Assembly (NCBI GenBank): GCA_022838705.1
Contig: JALHJZ010000001.1
Span: 354,689 to 418,688 of the forward strand
Origin: Candidatus Bipolaricaulota bacterium
GTDB taxonomy: Bacteria > Bipolaricaulota > Bipolaricaulia > Bipolaricaulales > Bipolaricaulaceae
Length of the DNA: 64,000 nt
Direction of reading: 5' to 3'
The first letter of the stretch is position 1; each line of letters opens with the position of its first letter. The notes under the pieces were generated by a model that was not told the origin of the DNA, did not search any database, and saw only the letters and a list, made by a program, of their open reading frames with translations. Made by a program: the position numbers and the translations under genes. Below are positions 1-8,040 of the stretch, in pieces.

Positions 1-2
1 AC

Positions 3-623
3 GGCTATGTGGCCGAGGAACTCCTCGGCCGGGAGATCGAGCGGGAGAGGTTCTGCGCGGGGTACATCGGAGACAGGCTCGCCTCGCTCCCTGCGGAGCG
101 GCAGGCGACGCCCCTCGTCCTCCGCCGCGGCCAGCCGGTCGAGCTCTCCCCGGACGAGGCGCTTGGAGAGCTGAAGGCGGGGGACGTCCTCATCAAGGGG
201 GCGAACGTCCTCGATCCGGCCGGCGTGTGCGGGGTGTTCATGGCCTCCCCGGCCGGGGGAACGGTGGGGAAGTTCGCGATCCCCGCCCTTGCCCGGGGTG
301 TGGAGATCGTGATCCCGATCTCGTGCGCCAAGTCCATCCACGGCTTCGTGGCCGACCTCGCTCACGAGGTGGGGATCGGGAGGGTGGACGAGGCCGCCGG
401 GTCGCCGGTGGGCCTGTGCCCGCTCGTGGGGACGGTCGTGACCGAGGTCGAGGCGATCGCGCTCCGGTACGGGGTGCGGGCCGCGCACCTCGCGAGCGGG
501 GGAGTCGGGCCGGGGGCGGGGGCAGTGACCCTCCTCCTTGTCGGCGAGGAACCCAAGGTCCAACGGGCGTTCACGGAGCTCGCAACCCTCGCCCGGACCG
601 AGCCGCCCCCGCAGGTGGGATGA
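3..623 (+). CDS. Conserved hypothetical protein, probably 5'-truncated by the window edge
   Basis: The reading frame is open to the first base of the window, so the true start probably lies upstream; a GTG at 9 is the only internal start close to the edge. I do not recognise the family. The visible 200 or so residues are alternating alpha/beta with a glycine-rich centre (KGANVLDP, SPAGGTVGKFA) and a C-terminal glycine-rich segment (ASGGVGPGAGAV), which suggests a small-molecule or nucleotide-binding fold. No signal peptide or membrane segment is visible. The stop overlaps the next ATG (ATGA at 620), so it is translationally coupled to the YigZ-type gene and heads or belongs to the operon with ruvA and ruvX. 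Confidence 0.6.
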   Translation, partial: GYVAEELLGREIERERFCAGYIGDRLASLPAERQATPLVLRRGQPVELSPDEALGELKAGDVLIKGANVLDPAGVCGVFMASPAGGTVGKFAIPALARGVEIVIPISCAKSIHGFVADLAHEVGIGRVDEAAGSPVGLCPLVGTVVTEVEAIALRYGVRAAHLASGGVGPGAGAVTLLLVGEEPKVQRAFTELATLARTEPPPQVG

Positions 624-1204
624 ACACGATCCTCCGGCCGGCCGAGGCGAAGCTCGTCCGCGAGAGGTCGCGGTTCCTCGCGGCCGCCCTTCCCGTCACG
701 ACGGCGGAGGAGGTGGAGGAGGCCCTGCGGCGGCTGCGGCGGGAGCACCACGCGGCGCGCCACATCCCGTACGCGTACCGCCTCCGTTCCGGCGAGGGCC
801 GGGGAAACGATGATGGGGAGCCAGCTGGTTCCGCGGGCAAGCCAATCCTGAGCCTTCTTGAGAACGAGGAGCTGGGGGATGTCCTCGTCGCGGTGGTGCG
901 CTACTTCGGCGGGGTCAAGCTGGGGGTGGGGGGCCTCGCCCGGGCGTACCGCGATGCGGCCCGCGCGGCCCTCGTCGCGGCGGGCGTCCGTCCTCTCGTT
1001 CCCGCAACGAGGCTCCTCGTTATCGCCGAACCGGGGGCGGTTGGGGCGCTCCTTGCCCTCGCCCGCAAGCACGATGGGCGTATCCTCTCCCAGCGGTTCA
1101 GCGACCGGGCGGAGATCGAGCTCGTCCTCCCCGAGGCCAACGCTCCCCTGTTCCAGGCCGCCGCTTTCCTGTGGGGCGAGGTGAGGGAGGTCAGCGATGG
1201 TTGA
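620..1204 (+). CDS. YigZ/IMPACT family protein (UPF0029)
   Basis: 194 aa. The family is known in bacteria as YigZ and in eukaryotes as IMPACT; its exact role is unsettled, with nucleic-acid binding and translation-related roles proposed. The N-terminal UPF0029 core is clear: a SRFLAAA-type strand, then HIPYAYRL, a glycine-rich DDGEPAGSAGKPIL segment, and the hallmark VVRYFGGVKLGVGGLARAY around residues 93-111. The C-terminal 70 residues match the usual ferredoxin-like extension. The start ATG overlaps the upstream stop, and its own stop overlaps the ruvA start by 8 bases. The placement suggests co-expression with recombination genes but not a direct functional link. Confidence 0.9.
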   Translation: MNTILRPAEAKLVRERSRFLAAALPVTTAEEVEEALRRLRREHHAARHIPYAYRLRSGEGRGNDDGEPAGSAGKPILSLLENEELGDVLVAVVRYFGGVKLGVGGLARAYRDAARAALVAAGVRPLVPATRLLVIAEPGAVGALLALARKHDGRILSQRFSDRAEIELVLPEANAPLFQAAAFLWGEVREVSDG

Positions 1205-1784
1205 GTTCGTCGAGGGGCCGATCGCCGAGGTGGGGGAGGAGTTCCTCGTGGTGGCGGTGGGGGGGGTGGGGTTGCGGGTAGCGGTGCCCGCCCGGACGGT
1301 GAACGATCTGCGGGCGAGCGACACGGCGCGGCTCCTCACCCACCTCATCCTGCGCGAGGATGGGATCGAACTGTGGGGGTTCGCGACGCGGGAGGAGCGG
1401 GAGATGTTCGTGACCCTCCTCTCCGTGCCCCAGGTCGGGCCCAAGCTTGCGTTCCGGCTGGTGTCGGCCCTCCCCCCGGCCGAGCTATCCGCAGCGGTGC
1501 GCCAGGGGGACCTCTCCGCCCTCGATGGGGTGAAGGGGATCGGCCGGCGCACCGCGCAGCGGGTGATGGTTGAGCTCTCGGAGAAGCTCGCCACGTGGGC
1601 CCCCGCGGGGCCGTCCCCGACGGCGGAGAAGGCCCAGGTGGTGGTGAAGGCCCTCACCTCAAAGGTCCTCGGGTTCCCGGAGACGGAAGCGCGGCGGGCG
1701 GTGGAGAAGCTCGTGCGAGAATCCCCGGATGCCTCGGTGGAGGAGCTCATCCGCCGCGCCCTCACCCTGCTCGCCAAGGGATGA
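1197..1784 (+). CDS. ruvA: Holliday junction branch migration protein RuvA
   Basis: 195 aa, the normal RuvA length. RuvA binds four-way DNA junctions as a tetramer and loads the RuvB motor. Domain I (residues 1-65) is the OB fold starting VEFVEGPIAEVGEEFLVV. Domain II carries two helix-hairpin-helix motifs: SVPQVGPKLAFRLV around 75-90 and LDGVKGIGRRTAQRVMVEL around 105-125. Domain III (about 145-195) is the small helical bundle that contacts RuvB. The start overlaps the upstream stop, and the terminal ATGA at 1781 couples it to ruvX. No ruvB or ruvC is visible in this window. Confidence 0.95.
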   Translation: MVEFVEGPIAEVGEEFLVVAVGGVGLRVAVPARTVNDLRASDTARLLTHLILREDGIELWGFATREEREMFVTLLSVPQVGPKLAFRLVSALPPAELSAAVRQGDLSALDGVKGIGRRTAQRVMVELSEKLATWAPAGPSPTAEKAQVVVKALTSKVLGFPETEARRAVEKLVRESPDASVEELIRRALTLLAKG

Positions 1785-2197
1785 GGGCGCTCGGGCTCGA
1801 CATCGGGGATCGGCGGGTGGGGATCGCTGTCTCCGATGAGACGGGGACGATCGCCCATGGCCGGGGGGTCTACGTACGCCGGGGCCTAGAGGCGGACGTG
1901 GAGCACCTCGCCCGCCTCGCCCATGCTGCCGGCGCCGTGGCGCTCGTGGTCGGCCTCCCCCTGAACATGGATGGGACCGAGGGGGAACAGGTCAGGAAGA
2001 CCTGCGACCTAGCCCAGGCCGTGGCTGAGCGGGCCCGCCTCCCGCTTCACTACGTGGACGAGCGGCTCACTACCTCTGAGGCCGACCGCGTCCTTCGCCA
2101 AGGGGGGCTCTCCGCCCGGAGGCGTAAAGGGCACCGGGACGAGCTCGCCGCCGTCCTCATCCTCCAGGCGTGGCTCGACCGTGAGCGGGGGAGCTAG
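1781..2197 (+). CDS. ruvX: Putative pre-16S rRNA nuclease RuvX/YqgF
   Basis: 138 aa. It is an RNase H-fold protein of the YqgF family, linked to maturation of the 5' end of 16S rRNA. The start is the ATG that overlaps the ruvA stop (ATGA). The diagnostic motifs are present: LGLDIGDRRVGIAVSDE at the N-terminus with the first catalytic Asp, VVGLPLNMDGTEG near residue 50, and YVDERLTTSEA near residue 90 with the second acidic pair. The C-terminal DELAAVLILQAWLD supplies the last conserved Asp. It is the last gene of the operon; its stop at 2195-2197 overlaps the end of a degenerate minus-strand reading frame. Confidence 0.93.
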   Translation: MRALGLDIGDRRVGIAVSDETGTIAHGRGVYVRRGLEADVEHLARLAHAAGAVALVVGLPLNMDGTEGEQVRKTCDLAQAVAERARLPLHYVDERLTTSEADRVLRQGGLSARRRKGHRDELAAVLILQAWLDRERGS

Positions 2198-2350
2198 GGG
2201 ACGCTACTTTTCCGTTTCTTGGCGCGGGGGCGGTTGCCTTTGATCTCCTTGACCGTCATCCCCATTTGTTTCTTCCGGGCCTTTAGCGCCTTATGCACAT
2301 CGTCGTCGAGGACGAGATGGATCGGAGATCGTCCCCGCCCGGTGCGGGTG
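2194..2350 (-). pseudogene. Ribbon-helix-helix-like antitoxin fragment without a start codon
   Basis: On the minus strand a frame ending at TAG (2196-2194) reads IHLVLDDDVHKALKARKKQM followed by GMTVKEIKGN and a lysine/arginine-rich tail. This has the strand-helix-helix pattern of small RHH antitoxin or CopG-like DNA-binding proteins. Upstream in frame the sequence stays open but holds no ATG, GTG or TTG before it turns into proline/glycine-rich low-quality sequence. I read it as a decayed gene or one with a non-standard start. No toxin partner is visible next to it. Confidence 0.3.
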
Positions 2351-2395
2351 AGCCCCGTTCCAGGGTAAGCTTGGGTCCCAGAAAAGGAGGGAGCG

Positions 2396-3148
2396 ATGGA
2401 CGAAATCGAACGCGGCCGGCAGTTCCTGAAGGCTACAGCCTGGGCGAGGGCGCAGGAGATTGAGACCGATCAAAGGAAGGGGATCCCCCATCCCCCTCTC
2501 CAGAGGCCCGCGCCGGATGGGGCGCCCGTCGTGAAGCTGCCCGATCCGCAGACGCTTTCCGTGGGCGAGGCTCCCCTCCGCGATGTCATCTCCTCCCGCC
2601 GCAGCCGCCGCCGGTTTACCGCGGATCCGCTCACGCTGGAGGAGCTCACGTTCCTTTTGTGGTCCGTCCAGGGAGTGCAGCGGATCGTGCGCGACGGGGT
2701 GGCCAGCCTGCGCACCGTGCCCTCGGCGGGGGCGCGCCACCCGTTCGAGACGTACCTCGTTGTGAACCGGGTCACGGGCCTCGCGCCGGGACTGTACCGG
2801 TACCTCCCCCTCGACCATTCGCTCGTGTTCCTCCGTTCGGATCCGGACTTCCCGGTGAAGGTCACTGCGGGATGCCTCGGGCAGGAGTTCGTGGGCCAGG
2901 CGGCGGTCGTGTTCGCCTGGACGACCGTTCCCTACCGCACGGAGTGGCGGTACAACGTGTCCTCGCACAAGGTGATCGCCATGGATGCGGGCCACATGTG
3001 CCAAAACCTTTACCTGGCCTGCGAGGCGATCGGCGCTGGGACGTGCGCGGTCGGTGCCTACCACCAGGAGAGGATGGACGCCCTGCTGGGGGTGGACGGG
3101 GAGGACGAGTTCACGATCTACCTCGCTCCGGTGGGGAAGGTGGGCTAG
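2396..3148 (+). CDS. SagB/ThcOx-type nitroreductase family oxidoreductase
   Basis: 250 aa. The family consists of FMN-dependent oxidoreductases; SagB homologues oxidise azolines in peptide maturation, but stand-alone copies like this are common and of unknown substrate. The ATG at 2396 has a strong AAAGGAGG site at 2383-2390. The nitroreductase core begins with SSRRSRRRFT near residue 65, then LTLEELTFLLWSVQGVQ, and VPSAGARHPFETYLVV near 105, the segment that contacts FMN phosphate. The C-terminal HKVIAMDAGHMCQNLYL and the AIGAGTCAVGAY stretch match the dimerising half. No precursor peptide, YcaO or other azoline-synthesis gene is nearby, so a peptide-modification role is not supported. Confidence 0.85.
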   Translation: MDEIERGRQFLKATAWARAQEIETDQRKGIPHPPLQRPAPDGAPVVKLPDPQTLSVGEAPLRDVISSRRSRRRFTADPLTLEELTFLLWSVQGVQRIVRDGVASLRTVPSAGARHPFETYLVVNRVTGLAPGLYRYLPLDHSLVFLRSDPDFPVKVTAGCLGQEFVGQAAVVFAWTTVPYRTEWRYNVSSHKVIAMDAGHMCQNLYLACEAIGAGTCAVGAYHQERMDALLGVDGEDEFTIYLAPVGKVG

Positions 3149-3163
3149 CGGTTCAGTCTCCTC

Positions 3164-4771
3164 TCAGAGGGCGTAGAGGACGTCGCCGGCGATGTTCACG
3201 GCGTGGTCGCCGATCCGCTCCAGGTTGTGGAGGATCTCCAGGTACAGAGCCCCGGCCTCAGCCTGACAGATCCCCTCGTCCACGCGCCGGAAGTGCGCTT
3301 CCTTGAACTGCTTCTCGAGGCGGTCCACCTCCGCCTCGAGGCGAAGGGCCTCCTGGGCCTTGTCCTGGTCCTCGTCCTGCAGCGCCCCCACCGCCTCCCG
3401 GTACAGGGCCGTCGCCTTGTCGAACATCGTCTGGAGGTCAGTGCGGGCGGGCGCGGAGAGGGGGTATCCCTTCGCCAGGATGACCCTCCCCCGCTCAGCG
3501 ATGTTCACCGCCTGGTCCCCCACCCGCTCGATGTCGCCGGTGGCGTGGTCGAGGACGTGCAATCGCCGCTCGTCGCGGGCGGAGAGGGCATCGGTGGGGA
3601 TTCGCTCAAGATAGGCTTCGATCCCGGTCTTCAGGTCGTCCACCGTGCGCTCGATCTCGAGGACCTCGCTCAGGGAAGCGTCCGCGCGTTCGAGGAGCCC
3701 GTGGCGGCACTTCTCGATCATGACGGTGGTCAGGTCCGACATCCGCAGGAGCTCGTGCCGGGCCTGGCTGAGCGCCACCGCGGGGGCGGCGAGGAACGCC
3801 TCCGCAAGGTGCACGGGGCCAGTGGAGACCACGGGTGGCTTGCCGCGGGTGATCCGGGCCGCCAGCCACGCCAGCCCGCCGGTGAAGGGGAGGAAGGCGA
3901 GCGTGCTCGCGACGTTGAAGAGCGTGTGGGCATTGGCGATCTGGCGGGCGAGGAGGGGCGAGGTCTGCGCCATGAGCGTGGCATACCACGGTACGAGGGG
4001 GATGAACACGGCCACGCCGATCGCGTTCACGAGGAGCTGGGCCCGCGCCAGTTGCCGCGCGGCGAGGGACGCCCCCACCGACGCGATCTGGGCGGTCACC
4101 GTGGTGCCGATGTTCGCCCCGAGGATGAGGGCGATCGCCGCGGGAAGGGGGAGAACTCCGGCGGATCCCATCGCGATCACGAGCGCGGTCATCGCCGACG
4201 AGCTTTGGATCACCGCTGTTAGGCCCGCTCCGATGAGCACGCCGAGCGGCACGTTCGTACCGAGCGAGGATAGGAGGTTCACCACCTGTTCGCTCTCCGC
4301 CAGGCCGCGCAAGCCACCGGACATCACATTCATCCCCAGGAACAGGAGCCCAAACCCGAGCAGCGCGCGGCCGACATCGCCCACCCGTCGCCCGCGGCCT
4401 AGCTCGGCCAGCACGAACCCGATGGCGATGATCGGTAGGTAGTAGTCGCCGATCCGGAACGCGATGATCTGAGCGGTGACCGAGGTCCCGATCTCCGCCC
4501 CCAGCATGATCCCCATCCCCTGGCGGAGCGAGAGGACCCCGGCGTTGATGAGCCCGATGAGGAGAACCATCACCACACTGCTCGACTGGAGGACCCCGGT
4601 GGTGACGATGCCGACGAGGGCACCGCGGTACGGCGTATCGGTGAGGCGCTCCAAGAGGGTGCGCACCCGCTCGCCGATCGCCCGCTTGAGGGCACCGCTC
4701 AGGACGCGCAGCCCGTACAGGAAGAGGGCCAGCCCCCCCGCAGCGCTGATCACCACCGTGGCTACATCCAT
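3164..4771 (-). CDS. Na/Pi cotransporter family protein with C-terminal PhoU-like domain
   Basis: 535 aa. Residues 1-330 form two repeats of the Na_Pi_cotrans domain with roughly eight to ten hydrophobic segments. Both repeats carry the signature QSSS: TTGVLQSSSVVMV near residue 60 and AVIQSSSAMTALV near 190. Residues about 345-535 are alpha-helical with the PhoU pattern (IERVGDQAVNIAERG and IGDHAVNIAGD), the acidic stretches that bind metal in PhoU. The expected role is sodium-coupled phosphate uptake at the inner membrane, with the tail as a regulator. It stands alone, convergent with the nitroreductase and divergent from the metal ABC operon. An RBS-like GGAGCAGGG precedes the ATG. Confidence 0.9.
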   Translation of the reverse strand: MDVATVVISAAGGLALFLYGLRVLSGALKRAIGERVRTLLERLTDTPYRGALVGIVTTGVLQSSSVVMVLLIGLINAGVLSLRQGMGIMLGAEIGTSVTAQIIAFRIGDYYLPIIAIGFVLAELGRGRRVGDVGRALLGFGLLFLGMNVMSGGLRGLAESEQVVNLLSSLGTNVPLGVLIGAGLTAVIQSSSAMTALVIAMGSAGVLPLPAAIALILGANIGTTVTAQIASVGASLAARQLARAQLLVNAIGVAVFIPLVPWYATLMAQTSPLLARQIANAHTLFNVASTLAFLPFTGGLAWLAARITRGKPPVVSTGPVHLAEAFLAAPAVALSQARHELLRMSDLTTVMIEKCRHGLLERADASLSEVLEIERTVDDLKTGIEAYLERIPTDALSARDERRLHVLDHATGDIERVGDQAVNIAERGRVILAKGYPLSAPARTDLQTMFDKATALYREAVGALQDEDQDKAQEALRLEAEVDRLEKQFKEAHFRRVDEGICQAEAGALYLEILHNLERIGDHAVNIAGDVLYAL

Positions 4772-4931
4772 CCCTGCTCCGCACCCCTCGCCGGCATTCT
4801 CGCCCCTTTCGTCTCACAGGGCCAGCACTGTCCGGCAACGAGGGGAGCGCTCCCGCCGCCAATGCCCCTCCTCCGTGGATGCCGGGAGGGTGAGGGGGCG
4901 TGTGGATCGCGCGTTCGTTCGCCGTGTGGTG

Positions 4932-4960
4932 TTGTCCCCCTGCGGAGCCAACGCTACACT
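4932..4960 (+). promoter_or_regulatory. Promoter of the metal ABC operon, giving a near-leaderless mRNA
   Basis: TTGTCC at 4932-4937, a 17-base spacer, and TACACT at 4955-4960. The GTG start of the binding-protein gene is only 6 bases past the -10 box, so transcription would begin at or next to the start codon. No Shine-Dalgarno sequence fits in that space. I saw no obvious Zur or MntR palindrome. Confidence 0.65.
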
Positions 4961-4966
4961 GAACCC

Positions 4967-5854
4967 GTGCCCGCAGCGAAGTGGCTTCTTGGCGTAGTCA
5001 TTGGCGGGTTCTCCCTTGCCTCACTCGGCGCCCCCGTCGCGGTGGTGGCGACAACGTCCATCGTGGGGGACGTGGTCCAGGAGGTGGGAGGGGAGAGGGT
5101 GGCGTTGGTCGTCCTCTTCCCCCCGGGGACGGATCCCCATACGTTCGAGCCCACGCCGCAGGATCTCGTCGCCCTCTCCCGCGCGGACGCGGTGTTCATC
5201 GCCGGGGCGGGGCTCGAAGAGGGCCTGGCTCGCATCCTCTCCTCCCCCGAGCTCCAGGGGAAGGTGGTGGACCTCTCCGCCGGGCTCCCCCTGCGCGCGC
5301 TCGCGCCCGACGGGGCCCACGGCGGGACCGACCCCCACGTGTGGTTCGATCCGCTGCTCGTCGCGGAGTGGACGCGCACGATCGAGTCCGCCCTCGGCAG
5401 GCTTGATCCCCTCGGGAAGGAGGAGTTCGCTGCCCGCGCCGCGGCGTACCGGGAGGAGCTCGCCGCGCTCGACCGGTGGATCCAGGAACAGGTGGCCGTC
5501 CTTCCCCCCGCGCGACGCGTCCTCATCACGGACCACTGGGCCCTTGGGTACTTTGCCGACCGCTACGGGTTCATCGAGGGGGGGGCGATCATCCCCGCCC
5601 TGAGCACCCTCGCCGAGCCCTCAGCGCGGGACAGGGCGATCCTCGTGGACCGGATCCGCAGCTCAGGTGTGCCGGCCGTATTCGTGTCCCCAGAGTTCAA
5701 CCCCGACCTCGCTTCCGAGCTCGCCCGCGACACGGGGGTAAGGGTGGTGGTCCTGTTCCAGGGATCCCTCTCCGCACCGGACGGCCCAGCCCCGGATTAC
5801 CTCTCGTTCATGCGGGAGAACGTGCGGCGGATCGTGGAGGCGCTCCGCGGATGA
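4967..5854 (+). CDS. znuA: Metal ABC transporter substrate-binding protein (ZnuA/MntA-like)
   Basis: 295 aa. It is a periplasmic or surface-bound cluster A-I binding protein for Zn2+ or Mn2+. The GTG at 4967 is chosen because it opens a clean signal peptide (AAKWLLGVVIGGFSLASLGA) and sits 6 bases after a promoter -10 box; the frame is open further upstream but without signal features. The ligands of the family are visible: PGTDPHTFEPTPQD, TDPHVWFDP, ITDHWALGYFADRYGF and the late FVSPEFNPDL. The His-rich loop of many ZnuA proteins is absent, so Mn2+ is a real alternative to Zn2+. It overlaps the ATPase gene by 4 bases. Confidence 0.9.
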   Translation: MPAAKWLLGVVIGGFSLASLGAPVAVVATTSIVGDVVQEVGGERVALVVLFPPGTDPHTFEPTPQDLVALSRADAVFIAGAGLEEGLARILSSPELQGKVVDLSAGLPLRALAPDGAHGGTDPHVWFDPLLVAEWTRTIESALGRLDPLGKEEFAARAAAYREELAALDRWIQEQVAVLPPARRVLITDHWALGYFADRYGFIEGGAIIPALSTLAEPSARDRAILVDRIRSSGVPAVFVSPEFNPDLASELARDTGVRVVVLFQGSLSAPDGPAPDYLSFMRENVRRIVEALRG

Positions 5855-6690
5855 CGAGGGAGCGGTTCCGCGCGAACCAAACCTGTCCCGATCCCGCCCA
5901 TGCTGTGGGTCCGGCGGTGGAGGTGCAGGAGGTCTCGGTCGCCCTCGATGGGGTGGCCGTCCTCACTGGGATCTCGTTCCGGCTCGAACCGGGCGACCTC
6001 CTGGCCGTCGTCGGCCCGAACGGGGCGGGGAAGACAACCCTCCTCCGCGTCCTTGCGGGGACGCTCCCCCCCACAACGGGTGAGGTGCGGATCTTCGGGC
6101 AGCGGCCGGCGCGGCACATCTGCATTGCCTACCTCCCCCAGCGGCTGGGGGTGGACCTCCGGTTCCCCCTGACGGTGAGCGACGTGGTGATGATGGGGCG
6201 CACGGGGCGCCTTGGCCCGCTACGGCGGCCGGGGGCCGAGGACCGGGAGCGGGTCGCGGAGGCGTTGGGCCTCGTCGGGATCGCCCACCTCGCCCGCCGG
6301 CCGATCGGGGAGCTATCGGGGGGGGAACAGCAGCGGATGTTCATCGCCCGGGCCATTGCCCAACAGGCGACCGTGCTCCTCCTCGATGAGCCCCTCGCCG
6401 GCCTCGATGCCCCGGCCCAGGCGGGGATCCTTGACCTCCTCGGCCGGCTCCGGGGAGAGCGGATCACCTCCCTCGTTGCCCTCCACGAGCTCGATCTCGC
6501 CCAGGCCCACTTCCCCCTCGCCCTCCTCCTCAACGGGCGCGCGATCGGGTTCGGGCCTCCGGGCGAGGTGTTCACCCCTGCCCGGCTGCGCGCCGCGTAC
6601 GGCACCGGCCTGCGTATCTTTGCTACCGCGTCCGGCCCCATCGCCCTCGGGGAGACATCCTGCGACGGGGGCGACCATGGGGATCGTTGA
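5851..6690 (+). CDS. znuC: Metal ABC transporter ATP-binding protein
   Basis: 279 aa. ATPase subunit of the Zn/Mn importer. Walker A is VVGPNGAGKTTLLRVL near residue 50, the signature is ELSGGEQQRMFIARA near 150, Walker B is ATVLLLDEPLAGLDAP near 173, and the switch His is VALHELDL near 205. The ATG at 5851 overlaps the upstream stop. The first 27 residues before the ABC core form an extra N-terminal tail that is unusual for ZnuC, so initiation slightly downstream is possible. The stop lies 11 bases inside the permease gene, so the three genes form one coupled unit. Confidence 0.92.
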   Translation: MTRERFRANQTCPDPAHAVGPAVEVQEVSVALDGVAVLTGISFRLEPGDLLAVVGPNGAGKTTLLRVLAGTLPPTTGEVRIFGQRPARHICIAYLPQRLGVDLRFPLTVSDVVMMGRTGRLGPLRRPGAEDRERVAEALGLVGIAHLARRPIGELSGGEQQRMFIARAIAQQATVLLLDEPLAGLDAPAQAGILDLLGRLRGERITSLVALHELDLAQAHFPLALLLNGRAIGFGPPGEVFTPARLRAAYGTGLRIFATASGPIALGETSCDGGDHGDR

Positions 6691-7528
6691 GTTCCTCGTT
6701 CTTCCGTTCTCCTACCCGTTCATGGTGCGGGCCCTCCTCGCCGTGGTGGTGGTAGGGGGGACATGCGCCGTGGTGGGGACCTACGTCGTCCTTCAGGGGA
6801 TGGCGTTCTTCGGCGACGCGCTCGCCCACTCCATCCTCCCCGGGGTGGCGGTGGGGTACCTCGTGCATCGGGGGGACCGAGGCCCGATCCTCCTCTGGGC
6901 CCTCGGAGCGGCGATCCTGGCCTCCCTTGGGATCGGGGAGGTGAGCCGGCGCGGCCGTCTGAAGGAAGACACAGCGATCGGGATCGTGTTCGCGGGCATG
7001 TTCGCCCTTGGGGTTGCCCTCATCTCCACCGTGCGCGGGTACGCGGTGGATCTCGCTCATTTCCTGTTCGGGAACGTCCTCTCCGTATCGCGATGGGACC
7101 TTGGGCTCACGGTTGGGATCGGGGCGGTGGTCATCCTTATGGTCGTCCTCTTCTACAAGGAGTTCCTCGTCGTCTCGTTCGACCCCACGTTCGCCGCCAC
7201 GCTTCGGCTGCGGACGGGGCTGTTTAGGCACCTTCTCCTTCTCCTCATCGCGGTGACGGTGGTCATCTCGCTTCAGGCGGTGGGGGTGGCGTTGGTGCTG
7301 GCGATGCTCATCACCCCGCCGGCGACCGCGTACCTCCTCACACACCGCCTCCCGTGGATGATGGGCCTTGCGGCGGTGTTCGGGATCCTCTCCGGGGCGA
7401 TCGGCCTCTACGTCTCGTTCTACCTCGGGATTGCGAGCGGGGCAGCGATCGTCCTCGTGGCGACCGCCTTTTTCCTCCTCGCCCTGGCCCTCGTTCCCCG
7501 CCGGGGCCTCCTCTCCCATCGGTTCTAG
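6677..7528 (+). CDS. znuB: Metal ABC transporter permease
   Basis: 283 aa with about eight or nine hydrophobic segments, the ABC-3 family architecture. The conserved GMAFFGDALAHSILPGVAVGY near residue 40 matches the family's cytoplasmic coupling region, and the C-terminal ALVLAMLITPPATAYLL is typical. The ATG at 6677 overlaps the ATPase gene by 14 bases and gives the usual short N-terminus. It closes the operon. After the stop the base composition and gene style change within 300 bases, at the left edge of the AT-richer island. Confidence 0.92.
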   Translation: MGIVEFLVLPFSYPFMVRALLAVVVVGGTCAVVGTYVVLQGMAFFGDALAHSILPGVAVGYLVHRGDRGPILLWALGAAILASLGIGEVSRRGRLKEDTAIGIVFAGMFALGVALISTVRGYAVDLAHFLFGNVLSVSRWDLGLTVGIGAVVILMVVLFYKEFLVVSFDPTFAATLRLRTGLFRHLLLLLIAVTVVISLQAVGVALVLAMLITPPATAYLLTHRLPWMMGLAAVFGILSGAIGLYVSFYLGIASGAAIVLVATAFFLLALALVPRRGLLSHRF

Positions 7529-7814
7529 TTCCTGCTCGCGCCTTCCACACTCTCCCCCGCGCCTGCGCACTTGCCTCCCATGTTGAGCCTCCCTCTGCCC
7601 TGGGGAGGGTGCGGGCCACCGTGCGTGGGCAAGGGCGGACAGACCTTCCGGCTGTGGGATGCGATCCCGCTCTGGCCATGCCGGCCCTCCATGCCGTCGG
7701 GATGCGGGTACCCCGGAGGCTTGGAGCGCCTCAACTGACCCAGACTCCCCGTAGTGCCACATCACCCTCCCCAAGGTGGTCATTGCCTCTTGCCCTACGT
7801 TCTTCTCGAAGCCG

Positions 7815-7829
7815 GTTTCAAAGTCGGGA
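7815..7829 (+). repeat. Left copy of the GTTTCAAAGTCGGG motif
   Basis: GGTTTCAAAGTCGGG reads on the plus strand. The 14-base core occurs twice more in opposite orientation at 11840-11853 and 13043-13056. The outermost two copies enclose the island of AT-richer genes in inverted orientation, as terminal repeats would. On the other strand this copy also shares GAAGAACGT with the middle copy, 9 bases after the core. Confidence 0.6.
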
Positions 7830-7887
7830 CAGAGGAGTACGGTAGTCGCCGGCCAGTTAGCTGGTTTGCCTTCGGGGGATAGCGATT

Positions 7888-7923
7888 CGGAGGTTTCGCC
7901 CGCTACCATGCGCCGGAGGTGGT
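7888..7923 (+). repeat. Orphan copy of a 36-base promoter-leader segment
   Basis: It matches 8699-8734 at 31 of 36 positions by eye, including a -10-like TACCAT (TACGAT in the other copy) and the GGAGGTGGT ribosome-binding stretch. Here no gene follows, while the other copy drives the secreted nuclease. It is probably the leftover of a duplication or deletion. Confidence 0.55.
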
Positions 7924-8040
7924 GACGAGGCCGGGGCGGCTCGTGAATGACCGCCTTCCCCAGCCCCCCGTCCGGCGAGCGAGCCGCGTACCCCGCTGCA
8001 GCGGTTGTGGGGGGCTCTCTCTGGGGGGAGGTCGTAGGAG

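Larger units (their letters stand above)
7529..8040 (+). other. Gene-free stretch at the left edge of the AT-richer island
   Basis: No reading frame here has plausible protein character; the long minus-strand frame across it is an arginine/glycine/proline-rich shadow. The stretch contains the left copy of the GTTTCAAAGTCGGG motif (7815-7829) and a 36-base segment (7888-7923) that repeats the promoter-leader of the nuclease gene at 8739. It looks like decayed or rearranged DNA. Confidence 0.5.

Noticed and set aside
2396..3148. Azoline-containing peptide (SagB) gene cluster
   Set aside because: Only the oxidoreductase is present; no YcaO cyclodehydratase, precursor peptide or dedicated exporter lies nearby.
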